Shown here in pieces: positions 1-8,443 of a stretch of 64,000 nt of DNA. The notes under the pieces are model-generated. The model made no database searches. It was not told the origin of the DNA and saw nothing but the letters and a program-made list of their open reading frames with translations. Each line of letters begins with the position of its first letter. The stretch's first letter is position 1. A program made the position numbers and the translations under genes. Source of the stretch: Saccharibacillus alkalitolerans (GTDB lineage: Bacteria > Bacillota > Bacilli > Paenibacillales > Paenibacillaceae). The DNA is taken from positions 992,001 through 1,056,000 of the forward strand of contig NZ_JAAFGS010000001.1 of NCBI RefSeq assembly GCF_011090185.1, given 5' to 3'.

Positions 1-557
1 GCGGGTCGTTCGTCGTGGACGACCTGGACGTGTTCAAGGCCGGATGGCCGGGCAAGCGGCGGATTCGCAGGGAATGGGCGTATTTGCAGCAGAACCCCGA
101 TCTCGATCCGAACCGGACCGCGCTGAAAAACGTGCTGATCGGCCAGGTCGGCCAAACGCCCGCCTGGCGCAGGGTAACCGGGATGGTACGGACGGACGAT
201 TATATGGGCGCGATGGACATGATCGAATCGTTCGGTTTGCTGGACAAAGCGAAGCTCAAAGCGGGCAGCCTGAGCGGCGGCGAAAAGCAGCGTATCGCCA
301 CCGCGAGGGCGCTGGCGCACGGCGCCAACGTTCTGCTCGCCGACGAGCCGGTCATCGGGTTGGACCCGCAAACCGCGGACAATGTGCTCGGCATGCTGAA
401 AAATTTGTGCGAAACGCAGGAGACGACCGTCGTCGCCGTGCTTCCGATCGAGCTTGCCGAGAAGCATGCCCACCGGATTTGGGGCATGGAAGACGGGAAG
501 ATCGTATTGGACATCCGCGGAAGGCGGTTGACGACTGCGGAAAAAAGCCGCTTATAA
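1..557 (+). CDS. Phosphonate-type ABC transporter ATP-binding protein (C-terminal part)
   Basis: The window opens inside this gene; the reading frame is open from base 3, so the start and the Walker A motif lie upstream. What remains has the ABC signature LSGGEKQR, a Walker B stretch (VLLADEP) and a D-loop (GLDPQ). The stretch NVLIGQVGQTPAWRRVTGMV resembles the Q-loop-to-signature region of PhnC-type ATPases of phosphonate or phosphite importers, which is why that subfamily is suggested. The canonical SGLD-type residue before the D-loop is VIGLD here. Such proteins energise a membrane permease at the inner face of the membrane. No partner permease or binding protein follows, so partners should lie upstream of the window. 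The ABC family is certain; the substrate is inferred. Confidence 0.8.
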   Translation, partial: GSFVVDDLDVFKAGWPGKRRIRREWAYLQQNPDLDPNRTALKNVLIGQVGQTPAWRRVTGMVRTDDYMGAMDMIESFGLLDKAKLKAGSLSGGEKQRIATARALAHGANVLLADEPVIGLDPQTADNVLGMLKNLCETQETTVVAVLPIELAEKHAHRIWGMEDGKIVLDIRGRRLTTAEKSRL

Positions 558-656
558 CGCTCGGATCCGGGTTTCGGCGATCCGTGCGGAAAAATACAGA
601 TTTAAGATCCGGCGATGATGCCGGGCAGGCATACGCGGAAGAGAGTGAGCAAAGGA

Positions 657-1958
657 ATGAGAAAACTGTGGTTAAGCCTGGTAGGCGCGGCGTGCCTGCT
701 GCTTCTGTCGGGGTGCAGCGATACGCTGTCGCTGCCGGACCCTACGTCCCTGATCCGGCCGCCGCGTCTTCCGGCGGACAAAGAAATGCTGAAAAGCGCG
801 ATCGTCCGGCAGCTTCCGACGGGAGCGACCCAGGTGCGCGCGCGCGACGCCAAAGATACGACGACTGTCCATTATGCGGATCTGGACGGCGACGGCAGGC
901 GCGAAACGGCGGTCGTGTTCTATAAGCCTGCCGACAGCGACGGGAATTTGCATATGATGATCCTGCAGGAACAGGGCGAGAACTGGGTGAAAGTGCTGGA
1001 TATCGCGGGCGAAGGCCCGGTTTTGGACAAACTCGAATTCGCCGATATTACCGGAGACGGCTTTGTCGACATACTGGCCGGTTACGGAGTGAACGGCGAA
1101 GATCCCGCGAGCGTCTCGAGCAACATTCTGATGGTCTATTCCTATATTGACAATCACACCCTCGAGGCGCTCCAAAGCAAACTGCCTTACGCGAATTTCG
1201 AGTTGGTCGACATGGACGGGGACAACCGTAAGGAGCTGGCGATGATCAACATGAAGCCGGACATCGGAACGGACATCCGGCTTTATGAGTACAAGGATAA
1301 AGCTTTCCAGGAGTTGTCTTCGCTCGTGCTGCCGAACAAGACGGTTACCGGTTATTACAACGTGACGTCGGGCAAAGTCTTCGAGAACCAGAACGGCCTG
1401 GTTCTCGATATCCTGATGGGTACGAGCGTATATACGCAGATTGTGGTCATGAAAAACGGGGTGCTTGAGCCGGTGCTTAGCGAAGATTCGACTTTTAAAG
1501 ACGGAATGGTCAAAAGCGAAGACGTGAACGGCGACGGCATTATCGAGGTGGGCACCTTGACTACGGTTCCGGAAGGATGGAGCTACTTCGAAAACAAAGA
1601 AGACATCCCGAGTCTGACCATGTACAGGCAGTGGGACGGGGCAAAAGGACTTACGCCGGTCAGGGAACAGTACCGCGATCCGAACGGGCGCTTCGTGCTG
1701 CAGCCTTTCCCGAAAGAGCTGCTGGGCAACGTGACGCTGAGCACGGTATCGATGGTCGATAAGTATTTGAAGTTCGTTCGCATCGATAATCGAGAGTGGA
1801 TCGAAGAAGTGCGGTTTTTCACTCCGGCGCAATGGCAGAATGAAGCCTCCGGCAAAGATTGGATCAAATTATACAGCACAAGCAGCCAGGTCATCGCCTA
1901 TCGGGTCAATCCCGACGGGGAGATGCGCGAGAAAAAGACGGGCATTCCGTCGAGCTGA
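657..1958 (+). CDS. Lipoprotein with FG-GAP/VCBS-like acidic repeats
   Basis: The N-terminus is a lipoprotein signal: MRKLWLSLVG followed by a leucine-rich core and lipobox LSGC, so the mature protein should be lipid-anchored on the outer face of the membrane. At least four copies of a D-x-(D/N)-G-D-type motif follow (DLDGDGRRE, DITGDGFVD, DMDGDNRKE, DVNGDGIIE), as in FG-GAP/VCBS calcium-binding beta-propeller repeats. In-frame starts also exist at 615 and 645 (GTG); none has an ideally spaced ribosome binding site, and 657 was chosen because it gives the most compact signal peptide. It lies 48 bases ahead of a response regulator and kinase, so it may be co-transcribed and could feed an envelope signal to them (inference). 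The exact role is unknown. Confidence 0.75.
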   Translation: MRKLWLSLVGAACLLLLSGCSDTLSLPDPTSLIRPPRLPADKEMLKSAIVRQLPTGATQVRARDAKDTTTVHYADLDGDGRRETAVVFYKPADSDGNLHMMILQEQGENWVKVLDIAGEGPVLDKLEFADITGDGFVDILAGYGVNGEDPASVSSNILMVYSYIDNHTLEALQSKLPYANFELVDMDGDNRKELAMINMKPDIGTDIRLYEYKDKAFQELSSLVLPNKTVTGYYNVTSGKVFENQNGLVLDILMGTSVYTQIVVMKNGVLEPVLSEDSTFKDGMVKSEDVNGDGIIEVGTLTTVPEGWSYFENKEDIPSLTMYRQWDGAKGLTPVREQYRDPNGRFVLQPFPKELLGNVTLSTVSMVDKYLKFVRIDNREWIEEVRFFTPAQWQNEASGKDWIKLYSTSSQVIAYRVNPDGEMREKKTGIPSS

Positions 1959-2006
1959 TTGCAGCCATACGATTAAACGACGGAGCAGTCCGGGAAGGGG
2001 AGTCTC

Positions 2007-2705
2007 ATGAGTAAAGTATTGATTTTGGAGGACGAGGAATCGATTCGCAGCTTTATCGTGATCAATTTGAAGCGAAACGGCTTTGAAGTGCTCGAGGCGG
2101 GGGAAGGAAACGAAGCGCTGCATATTTTGCAAACGGAGCCGGGAATCGATATCGCGCTGCTCGACGTAATGGTTCCGGGAATAGACGGTTTCGAAGTGTG
2201 CCGGAGAATTCGCGAGACGAACGAACGGATGGGAATTATATTCCTGACGGCGAAAGTTCAGGAACAGGATAAAGTGTACGCGCTGTCCGTGGGTGCCGAC
2301 GATCATGTCAGCAAACCCTTCAGTCCGACGGAACTGATCGCGCGCATTCATTCGCTGCTGCGCCGGGTCAACGTGCATCGGGAGACGGCGGCCAAAGTCA
2401 CGTTCGATTCGGGACCGTTCAAGCTCGATCTGATCTCCAAGCAGTTCAAGAAGAACGGACAGGCGATCGAGCTGACGCCGACGGAGTTTTCGCTGATCCA
2501 GTTTTTCCTGGAAAAAGAAAATACGCCGCTCAGCCGCGACGTGCTGCTCGATCATGTCTGGGGCAAAGAATACATGGGCGATCCGAAGATTGTGGACGTC
2601 AACATCCGCCGTCTGCGCCAGAAAATCGAGGATAACCCGTCCGAACCCGAATATCTGCAGACGGTATGGGGACACGGTTACAAATGGAAAGGCCAGGGTC
2701 AATGA
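2007..2705 (+). CDS. OmpR/PhoB-family response regulator
   Basis: This 232-residue protein has a receiver domain (acidic pocket EDEE at 8-11, phospho-acceptor Asp53 in LLDVMVPG, conserved Lys in KPFSPTE) and a C-terminal winged-helix DNA-binding domain (about 130-230, with LTPTEFSL and VDVNIRRLRQKIE). It would be phosphorylated by the kinase directly downstream, to which it is joined by a 4-base ATGA overlap, implying translational coupling. The targets cannot be read from sequence; autoregulation and control of the upstream lipoprotein gene are plausible. The start has a GGGAAGGGGAG-type ribosome binding site. Confidence 0.93.
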   Translation: MSKVLILEDEESIRSFIVINLKRNGFEVLEAGEGNEALHILQTEPGIDIALLDVMVPGIDGFEVCRRIRETNERMGIIFLTAKVQEQDKVYALSVGADDHVSKPFSPTELIARIHSLLRRVNVHRETAAKVTFDSGPFKLDLISKQFKKNGQAIELTPTEFSLIQFFLEKENTPLSRDVLLDHVWGKEYMGDPKIVDVNIRRLRQKIEDNPSEPEYLQTVWGHGYKWKGQGQ

Positions 2706-4147
2706 TCAAGAAAGGGATCGGCAGACAGATCGTCCTGCACTATTTCATCGTCATCTTCCTGGCGCTGATGCTCGTGGAAGTGGTGTTCCTGTTTGCGATC
2801 CGGGCCTATTATTACGATACGATTTATAACATGGTTTCGAACCATATCGGCGCCACCGCAAGGAGCGCGCTGATTTCGACCAGTGCCGGCGATTATACCG
2901 AGACGGAGTATCTGAACCAAATCTTAGGTCTGCTCAAACTTCCCGAAGCGGAACTGCAGATCCTGGACGGCAAGGGAGAAGTGCTGATCAGCTCTTCGGG
3001 CTTCGAGTCGGATAAGCCGGTGCAGACCAGCGATATCCCGCAGGCGCTGGCTTCCGGCGGCACGGCCAAGTGGATCGGACGCCAGGCGACGACCGGAGAA
3101 CCGGTTATGGCGGTGACGACAACGCTGCAGCAGAGCGGCGGTCAAGTCTATCTCGCCCGATTCGTCACTTCGATCGAAAAGGTTAACCAGCGGCTGACGG
3201 AAATCACGCTTGTTTCGCTGGCGATCATAGCCGTGATTCTGTTCATCGTGCTGATCGTCAGCATCGGATTAGCCAATTCCATCGTGAGGCCGATCAACAA
3301 TATTATCGCCGTGTCGGCCCAAATGGCCAAAGGAAGATTCGATGTGAGGGTCGAAGGGGATTACCGTTACGAACTCGGAGAGATGGGATCGACGCTCAAT
3401 TATATGGCGGAAGAAATCGTGCGGAGCAATCAGATCAAGGATGATTTCATCTCGTCGATCTCGCACGAACTGCGCACGCCGCTGACCTCGATCAAAGGTT
3501 GGAGCGAGACGCTGGACTCGGGCGGTTACGATCCCGACGAAACCCGGATCGGCATGGGCATTATTTCGAAAGAAACGGAGCGTCTGATCGGGCTGGTCGA
3601 AGAACTGCTGGATTTCTCCAAGCTTCAGCAGAACGAAATGAAGCTGACGATGGGACGCGTCGAACTGAAAGAACTGCTTAAAGAGATCGTCTTGAACGTT
3701 TGGGCCAAAGCCGAGCTGAAAAAAGTTCAGCTTCGTCTCGAAGCGGAAGGAGAATCGTTCGCGGTATACGGCGATGCCAACCGCTTGAAACAGGTGTTTC
3801 TGAATATCGTCGATAACGCGATCAAATTTTCGCATGAGAGCTCGGTCATCGTGCTTCATCTTGTGCAAGAAGACGGTTGGGTTCGGACTTCGGTGCAGGA
3901 TCACGGCATCGGCATCGACGAACAAAACCTGAAGCGGGTCAAAGACCGGTTCTTCCAGGTGAACACGCAGGGAGGCGGAACCGGGCTCGGTCTGGCCATC
4001 ACCCAGCAGCTGGTCGAACTGCACGAGGGCGAACTGGACATGACGAGCGAGCTCGGCGTCGGTACGACGGTGAGCGTCAAGCTGCCTTTCTTCGAAGAAG
4101 GGCCGGCTGTCCGGGAATCTCAAACGGAAGCGGGGGGAGAACAATGA
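2702..4147 (+). CDS. Sensor histidine kinase (HAMP-HisKA-HATPase)
   Basis: The start at 2702 overlaps the response-regulator stop by 4 bases. The 481-residue product has a first membrane helix at about 9-32, an extracytoplasmic sensor region of about 140 residues, a second helix near 170-195, a HAMP linker, a HisKA domain with phospho-acceptor His255 in SISHELRTPLTS, and a HATPase_c domain with N-box (IVDNAIKFSH), G1 (DHGIGID) and G2 (GTGLGLAI). It is a classical membrane-bound kinase that autophosphorylates and passes phosphate to the upstream regulator. The signal is unknown; the neighbouring lipoprotein suggests an envelope cue (inference). It also overlaps the next gene by 4 bases. Confidence 0.93.
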   Translation: MIKKGIGRQIVLHYFIVIFLALMLVEVVFLFAIRAYYYDTIYNMVSNHIGATARSALISTSAGDYTETEYLNQILGLLKLPEAELQILDGKGEVLISSSGFESDKPVQTSDIPQALASGGTAKWIGRQATTGEPVMAVTTTLQQSGGQVYLARFVTSIEKVNQRLTEITLVSLAIIAVILFIVLIVSIGLANSIVRPINNIIAVSAQMAKGRFDVRVEGDYRYELGEMGSTLNYMAEEIVRSNQIKDDFISSISHELRTPLTSIKGWSETLDSGGYDPDETRIGMGIISKETERLIGLVEELLDFSKLQQNEMKLTMGRVELKELLKEIVLNVWAKAELKKVQLRLEAEGESFAVYGDANRLKQVFLNIVDNAIKFSHESSVIVLHLVQEDGWVRTSVQDHGIGIDEQNLKRVKDRFFQVNTQGGGTGLGLAITQQLVELHEGELDMTSELGVGTTVSVKLPFFEEGPAVRESQTEAGGEQ

Positions 4148-4701
4148 GCTTATCCGAAAAACAGCCGGAGCGCGATCCGAGCCGGGAGCTCGAACGGAAC
4201 TTGACGATCCGCGAAGCGGCACCGGAACAATCGGAAATGCTGGCGGGGATGATGAAAGAAGCCGCCGAAGTCATGGTGCAAGCGGGCGTCGAGCAGTGGA
4301 AACCGGAAATGTTCACGGCCGAAACGGTGCTCAGCTATTTCGAAAGCCGGCGGGTATTTATGCTGAGTTCGGACGAGCGTCCGGCCGGTCTGTTTACGCT
4401 CCAAGCCGGCGACCCGGCGTACTGGCAGGAATTGAATGACGACAGTTATTTGTATTTGCACCGTTTGACGGTCCGGCCCCTCTACCGGGGGCTCGATTAC
4501 GGAGGAATCATGCTGCGTTATGCGGAGGAAGAAGCCGTGCGTCAAGGCAAACAGGGGCTAAGGCTCGATTGCGTGGCGCATCTGCCCAAATTGAATGCTT
4601 ATTACCTGCGCAACGGTTTCCGCTTTGTCGCCGAACGCGATATGAAACGCGAAGTAGGCGGCCGTTACGTGAACTTGTATGAAAAGCTTTCGTCCGTTTG
4701 A
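4144..4701 (+). CDS. GNAT-family N-acetyltransferase
   Basis: This 185-residue protein starts at an ATGA overlap with the kinase gene, so it belongs to the same operon. The GNAT fold is seen in the central strand and acetyl-CoA-binding turn (YLHRLTVRPLYRGLDYGGIM) and the C-terminal LNAYYLRNGFRFVAE, where the asparagine and the tyrosine general acid usually lie. The canonical RxxGxG/A loop is reduced to YRGLDYG. Family members move an acetyl group from acetyl-CoA to an amine; the substrate is not predictable. A strong terminator follows, closing a four-gene unit (657-4701). Confidence 0.85.
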   Translation: MSLSEKQPERDPSRELERNLTIREAAPEQSEMLAGMMKEAAEVMVQAGVEQWKPEMFTAETVLSYFESRRVFMLSSDERPAGLFTLQAGDPAYWQELNDDSYLYLHRLTVRPLYRGLDYGGIMLRYAEEEAVRQGKQGLRLDCVAHLPKLNAYYLRNGFRFVAERDMKREVGGRYVNLYEKLSSV

Positions 4702-4719
4702 TGCCGGTCCGCCGCCGAC

Positions 4720-4768
4720 AAAAAGCCGCTTCCGAAATTGTTCTGCAATTTCGGAAGCGGCTTTTTTG
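4720..4768. terminator. Bidirectional intrinsic terminator between GNAT gene and glgC
   Basis: A 21-bp perfect stem (AAAAAGCCGCTTCCGAAATT arm at 4720-4740, partner at 4746-4766) with a TTCTG loop and T-runs on both strands. It serves the convergent GNAT (+) and glgC (-) genes. Confidence 0.9.
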
Positions 4769-4844
4769 GTGAACCTCCCGCCGCTTGCGGCAGGAGGAGA
4801 AGGAGCGGAATGCGTTTCTATCGGTTCAGCGTTCAGCGGTCCGC

Positions 4845-6059
4845 TCAGGAAGACAATCCGCCTGTGCGGCGCATGGAAGCCGGCTCGAAAGGTTCCTGCA
4901 TCGAACGTACCGACTGGGAACGAATGACCGGTTTTGCATACACCGTTTCGCTCGGGCCGATAATCAGGATTTCGCCAGGCGTACCCTTGATCTCCGCTCC
5001 GTCACGAATAACGGCATTTTCGCCGATAATCGCGTATTCGATCTTGACGTTGCGACCGATGTGGGCCTCCGGCATGATGACGCTGTCCGCGATCATCGAA
5101 CCTTTGCCTACTTGAACGCCGCGGAACAGCACGGAATGCTTGACCGTCCCTTCGATGGTGCAGGTCTCGTGGACCATCGAAGAAATCGGGGAAGGAGCCA
5201 GGGTACGACGGAACAGGGAGGGGCGGCTGACTTGGCGGTTCGTATACATCGGCCATTCCGACTTGTTCAGTTGGAACTCGGAGTTATCGCCCAGCAGATC
5301 CATATGCGCTTCCCACAGGCTGTTTGCCGTGCCGACGTCTCTCCAGTATCCGGCAAACGGATAAGCGTTCAGCTGCGATCCGTCGTTCAGCATCAGAGGA
5401 AGCAGATCTTTGCCGAAGTCGTGGCCGGAAGCTTCGTTGTCGAGGTCGTTCAGCAGGTAGCTACGCAAATACGACCACTTGAATACGTAGATGCCCATGG
5501 AAGCGAGGCTGCTCATCGGCTTGGCCGGCTTTTCCGTAAAGTCGACGACCCGCAGATTGGCGTCGGTTGTGACGATGCCGAAGCGGTGCGCTTCGTTGAG
5601 CGGAACTTCCATGACGGAAAGCGTCGCGTTCGCGCCCGACCGGTTATGCGCTTCGAGCATGTCGGCGTAATCCATATGGTAAATATGATCGCCGGACAGA
5701 ATCAGCACGTTTTCCGGGTCATATTGGTCGATAAACTCGATGTTTTTGGTGATGGCATCCGCCGTTCCGCGATATTCTCCCTGTTCGCCCGGAGGCAGCA
5801 GGACGATGTCGCCGTCGGCAGAAGCGTTTTTCCACGGCGCACCCTCTCCGATATGATCATGCAGCGACTCCGCGGCATACTGCGTCAATACGCCGACCGT
5901 GTCGATGCCCGAATTGAGGCAGTTGCTAAGAGGAAAATCGACGATGCGATAATGACCGCCAAACGGCACGGCGGGTTTAGCGAGCGTAGACGTCAGCGGT
6001 GCAAGTCTTCGACCCTCTCCTCCGGCAAGCAGCATAGCGATGCAATCTTTCTTAATCAT
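4845..6059 (-). CDS. glgC: Glucose-1-phosphate adenylyltransferase (ADP-glucose pyrophosphorylase)
   Basis: This enzyme makes ADP-glucose from ATP and glucose-1-phosphate, the committed step of bacterial glycogen synthesis. The 404-residue protein begins MIKKDCIAMLLAGGEGRRL, with the nucleotide-binding GGxGxRL loop, followed by KPAVPFGGHYRIVDF, the substrate motif LSGDHIYHMDY, FTEKPAKP, and a C-terminal left-handed beta-helix with hexapeptide-like repeats (about 290-370). The ribosome binding site is GGGGAGG, 9 bases from ATG. It is transcribed away from glgB-glgA across a 221-base gap, so the three enzymes form one divergent locus. No glgD partner is present, so a homomeric GlgC is likely. 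Confidence 0.96.
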   Translation of the reverse strand: MIKKDCIAMLLAGGEGRRLAPLTSTLAKPAVPFGGHYRIVDFPLSNCLNSGIDTVGVLTQYAAESLHDHIGEGAPWKNASADGDIVLLPPGEQGEYRGTADAITKNIEFIDQYDPENVLILSGDHIYHMDYADMLEAHNRSGANATLSVMEVPLNEAHRFGIVTTDANLRVVDFTEKPAKPMSSLASMGIYVFKWSYLRSYLLNDLDNEASGHDFGKDLLPLMLNDGSQLNAYPFAGYWRDVGTANSLWEAHMDLLGDNSEFQLNKSEWPMYTNRQVSRPSLFRRTLAPSPISSMVHETCTIEGTVKHSVLFRGVQVGKGSMIADSVIMPEAHIGRNVKIEYAIIGENAVIRDGAEIKGTPGEILIIGPSETVYAKPVIRSQSVRSMQEPFEPASMRRTGGLSS

Positions 6060-6280
6060 GTTAATTTTCCTCCCCTGGTGTAATTCAACGTGCTATATGA
6101 TTAAACGGAAGCAGCAAGCTTTGAAACCATGAAAAAAGGAAATATGTTGCAGTTTTCGGTAAAATATTTTTTTAGTATCGGCTTATTCAGCGATGGCCGG
6201 GGAGGGTAATAAAGATATTGATGTGTTTAAAATTTGATTCAGTTATTTGTATGAGCCTGGAATAAGGGAGAGTGAAGAAG

Positions 6281-8428
6281 ATGGCCAAGCAGCCGGCGGC
6301 TGAATCGCAGTCTTTATCGCGGGAAGACATTTATTTATTTCATGAAGGTAACTTTTTTCACAGCTACCGGATGTTCGGGGCCCATCTGACCGCGGAAAAC
6401 GGCAGGGAAGGCGTAAGATTTACCGTGTGGGCGCCCAATGCCGTATCGGTCGGAGTCGCGACGGATCGCAACGGTTGGGACGGAAGTGCCGATCCGCTCG
6501 AAGCGGTACCGGATTCGGGCGGGATTTGGAGCGCATTTATAGAAGGGATCGGTTACGGAGACCTTTATAAGTATGCTATCGAATCGATAACCGGAGAGCG
6601 CCTGCTTAAAGCGGACCCGTACGGCGCATATGCGGAAATTCGGCCGAACACGGCTTCCCGCGTCGGATCGGTCGACGGTTACGAGTGGGGCGACCAAGCC
6701 TGGCGGCGGAAACGGCGCGCGCCTTACGCAAAGCCGATGAACATTTACGAGATGCAGTTGGGCACCTGGCGGCAGAAGGACGACGGCACCTTTTATACAT
6801 ACCGGGAACTCGCGGACGTGCTGATTCCCTACGTAAAGGAAATGGGTTATACGCATTTGGAATTTATGCCGCTTACCGAGTACCCTTACGATCTGTCATG
6901 GGGTTACCAGGCAACGGGATATTTTGCTCCGACCAGCCGATACGGCGAAGCCAAAGATCTCATGTACCTGATCGATCGCTGTCACCAAGCTGACATCGGC
7001 GTCCTGCTGGATTGGGTTCCCGGACACTTTGCCAAGGACGCGCACGGACTGCGCCAATTCGACGGAACGCCGCAGTACGAGTACGCCGATCCGATGCTGG
7101 CCGAGAAGCCGGGCTGGGGCACGCTGTCGTTCGACTTCGGCAAGCCGGAAGTTCAATCGTTCCTGATCTCGAGCGCGCTGTACTGGATGGATGTCTTCCA
7201 CTTCGACGGTCTGCGCATCGATGCGGTGACGAGCATGCTGCGGCTCGACTTCGAAAAGAAGCCCCATCAATGGAGACCGAACGAGCACGGCGGAGTCGAG
7301 AATGTCGATGCGATCGAATTTTTGCGCAAGCTGAACCGTACGATTTTCGCTTATTATCCGAACGCGATTATGGCGGCGGAAGAGTCGAGCGCTTGGCCGA
7401 ATGTGACGGCGCCGGCGCACGAAGGCGGACTGGGCTTCAATTACAAATGGAACATGGGCTGGATGAACGACACGCTCAAATACATGGAGACTTGGTTCGA
7501 CGAGCGGCCGTCGCTGCATAACCTGCTCACGTTCCCGCTTGTCTACGCCCATTCCGAAAACTTTATGCTGCCGCTATCCCACGACGAAGTGGTGCACGGG
7601 AAGAAGTCGCTGCTCGACAAGATGCCGGGATTATACGAAGAAAAATTCGCGGGACTTCGTCTTCTGCTCGGCTACCAGATCACGCATCCGGGCAAAAAGC
7701 TGCTGTTCATGGGAGGAGAGTTCGGCCAGTTTATCGAATGGAAGGACGAGGAACAGCTCGACTGGCTTCTGCTCGATTACGAAGCGCATCGCCAGATGCG
7801 GACGTACACGGCAGCATTGAACCATTTCTATCTGGAAGAAAAAGCGCTTTGGGAAATCGACCACGAGTGGGAAGGCTACGATTGGATCAGCGCGTCGGAT
7901 GCGGGCCAGAGCGTCATTACTTTCATGCGAAAAGGCAAAAAGTCCGGCGATACTCTGTATGTGCTGATCAACTTCCGGCCGATCGCCTATGAAGATTACC
8001 GAATCGGAGTGGATAAACCAGGCACTTACAAAGAGGTGTTCAACAGCGACGATCCGCGTTTCGGCGGCGGAGGCATGCTGAACAGCGGGACGATCCGTGC
8101 GGAAAAAGCGGAATGGCACGGCCGCGAATACAATATTCCCGTAAAGCTTCCGGCGCTCGGCATGGTAGTGTTGAAAAAAGGCGGCCGTTCCGGCGACACG
8201 CCGAACAGCGCGATCGAGATCGAACCGGCAGAGCCGGCGCCGAAGCGAAAAGCCGCCGCGAAAAAAACGGCTGCCGCTAAGAAAGAAGAAACTCCGAAGA
8301 AAAAAACGACTGCGAAAAAAGCGAAGACCGACGAAACCGCCGCAGCGACGAAGAAATCGTCCGTCAAAAAGAAAACCGCGTCCGAATCGGCCCTGCAGCC
8401 GAAGTCGGACGAAGCGGAAGCGAATTAG
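6281..8428 (+). CDS. glgB: 1,4-alpha-glucan branching enzyme with a Lys/Ala-rich C-terminal tail
   Basis: GlgB cuts alpha-1,4 glucan and re-attaches the piece as an alpha-1,6 branch. The order is an N-terminal CBM48-type beta domain (VRFTVWAPNA), the GH13_9 barrel with nucleophile Asp in DGLRIDAVTSM, acid/base Glu in MAAEESSAWP and the transition-state Asp in LPLSHDEVVHGKKS, and a C-terminal beta domain ending near residue 635. ATG 6281 is preferred over an in-frame GTG at 6272 because AAGGGAG is only one base from the GTG. The last ~65 residues are low-complexity, rich in Lys, Ala and Thr (for example KRKAAAKKTAAAKK), and are not part of the family fold. It is followed 15 bases later by glgA. 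Confidence 0.96.
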   Translation: MAKQPAAESQSLSREDIYLFHEGNFFHSYRMFGAHLTAENGREGVRFTVWAPNAVSVGVATDRNGWDGSADPLEAVPDSGGIWSAFIEGIGYGDLYKYAIESITGERLLKADPYGAYAEIRPNTASRVGSVDGYEWGDQAWRRKRRAPYAKPMNIYEMQLGTWRQKDDGTFYTYRELADVLIPYVKEMGYTHLEFMPLTEYPYDLSWGYQATGYFAPTSRYGEAKDLMYLIDRCHQADIGVLLDWVPGHFAKDAHGLRQFDGTPQYEYADPMLAEKPGWGTLSFDFGKPEVQSFLISSALYWMDVFHFDGLRIDAVTSMLRLDFEKKPHQWRPNEHGGVENVDAIEFLRKLNRTIFAYYPNAIMAAEESSAWPNVTAPAHEGGLGFNYKWNMGWMNDTLKYMETWFDERPSLHNLLTFPLVYAHSENFMLPLSHDEVVHGKKSLLDKMPGLYEEKFAGLRLLLGYQITHPGKKLLFMGGEFGQFIEWKDEEQLDWLLLDYEAHRQMRTYTAALNHFYLEEKALWEIDHEWEGYDWISASDAGQSVITFMRKGKKSGDTLYVLINFRPIAYEDYRIGVDKPGTYKEVFNSDDPRFGGGGMLNSGTIRAEKAEWHGREYNIPVKLPALGMVVLKKGGRSGDTPNSAIEIEPAEPAPKRKAAAKKTAAAKKEETPKKKTTAKKAKTDETAAATKKSSVKKKTASESALQPKSDEAEAN

Positions 8429-8443
8429 AAAGGGGAACGGGAA

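Noticed and set aside
672-1832. Long minus-strand open frame opposite the repeat-bearing lipoprotein gene
   Set aside because: No start signal and a composition typical of antisense frames in GC-rich DNA (His and Arg excess).
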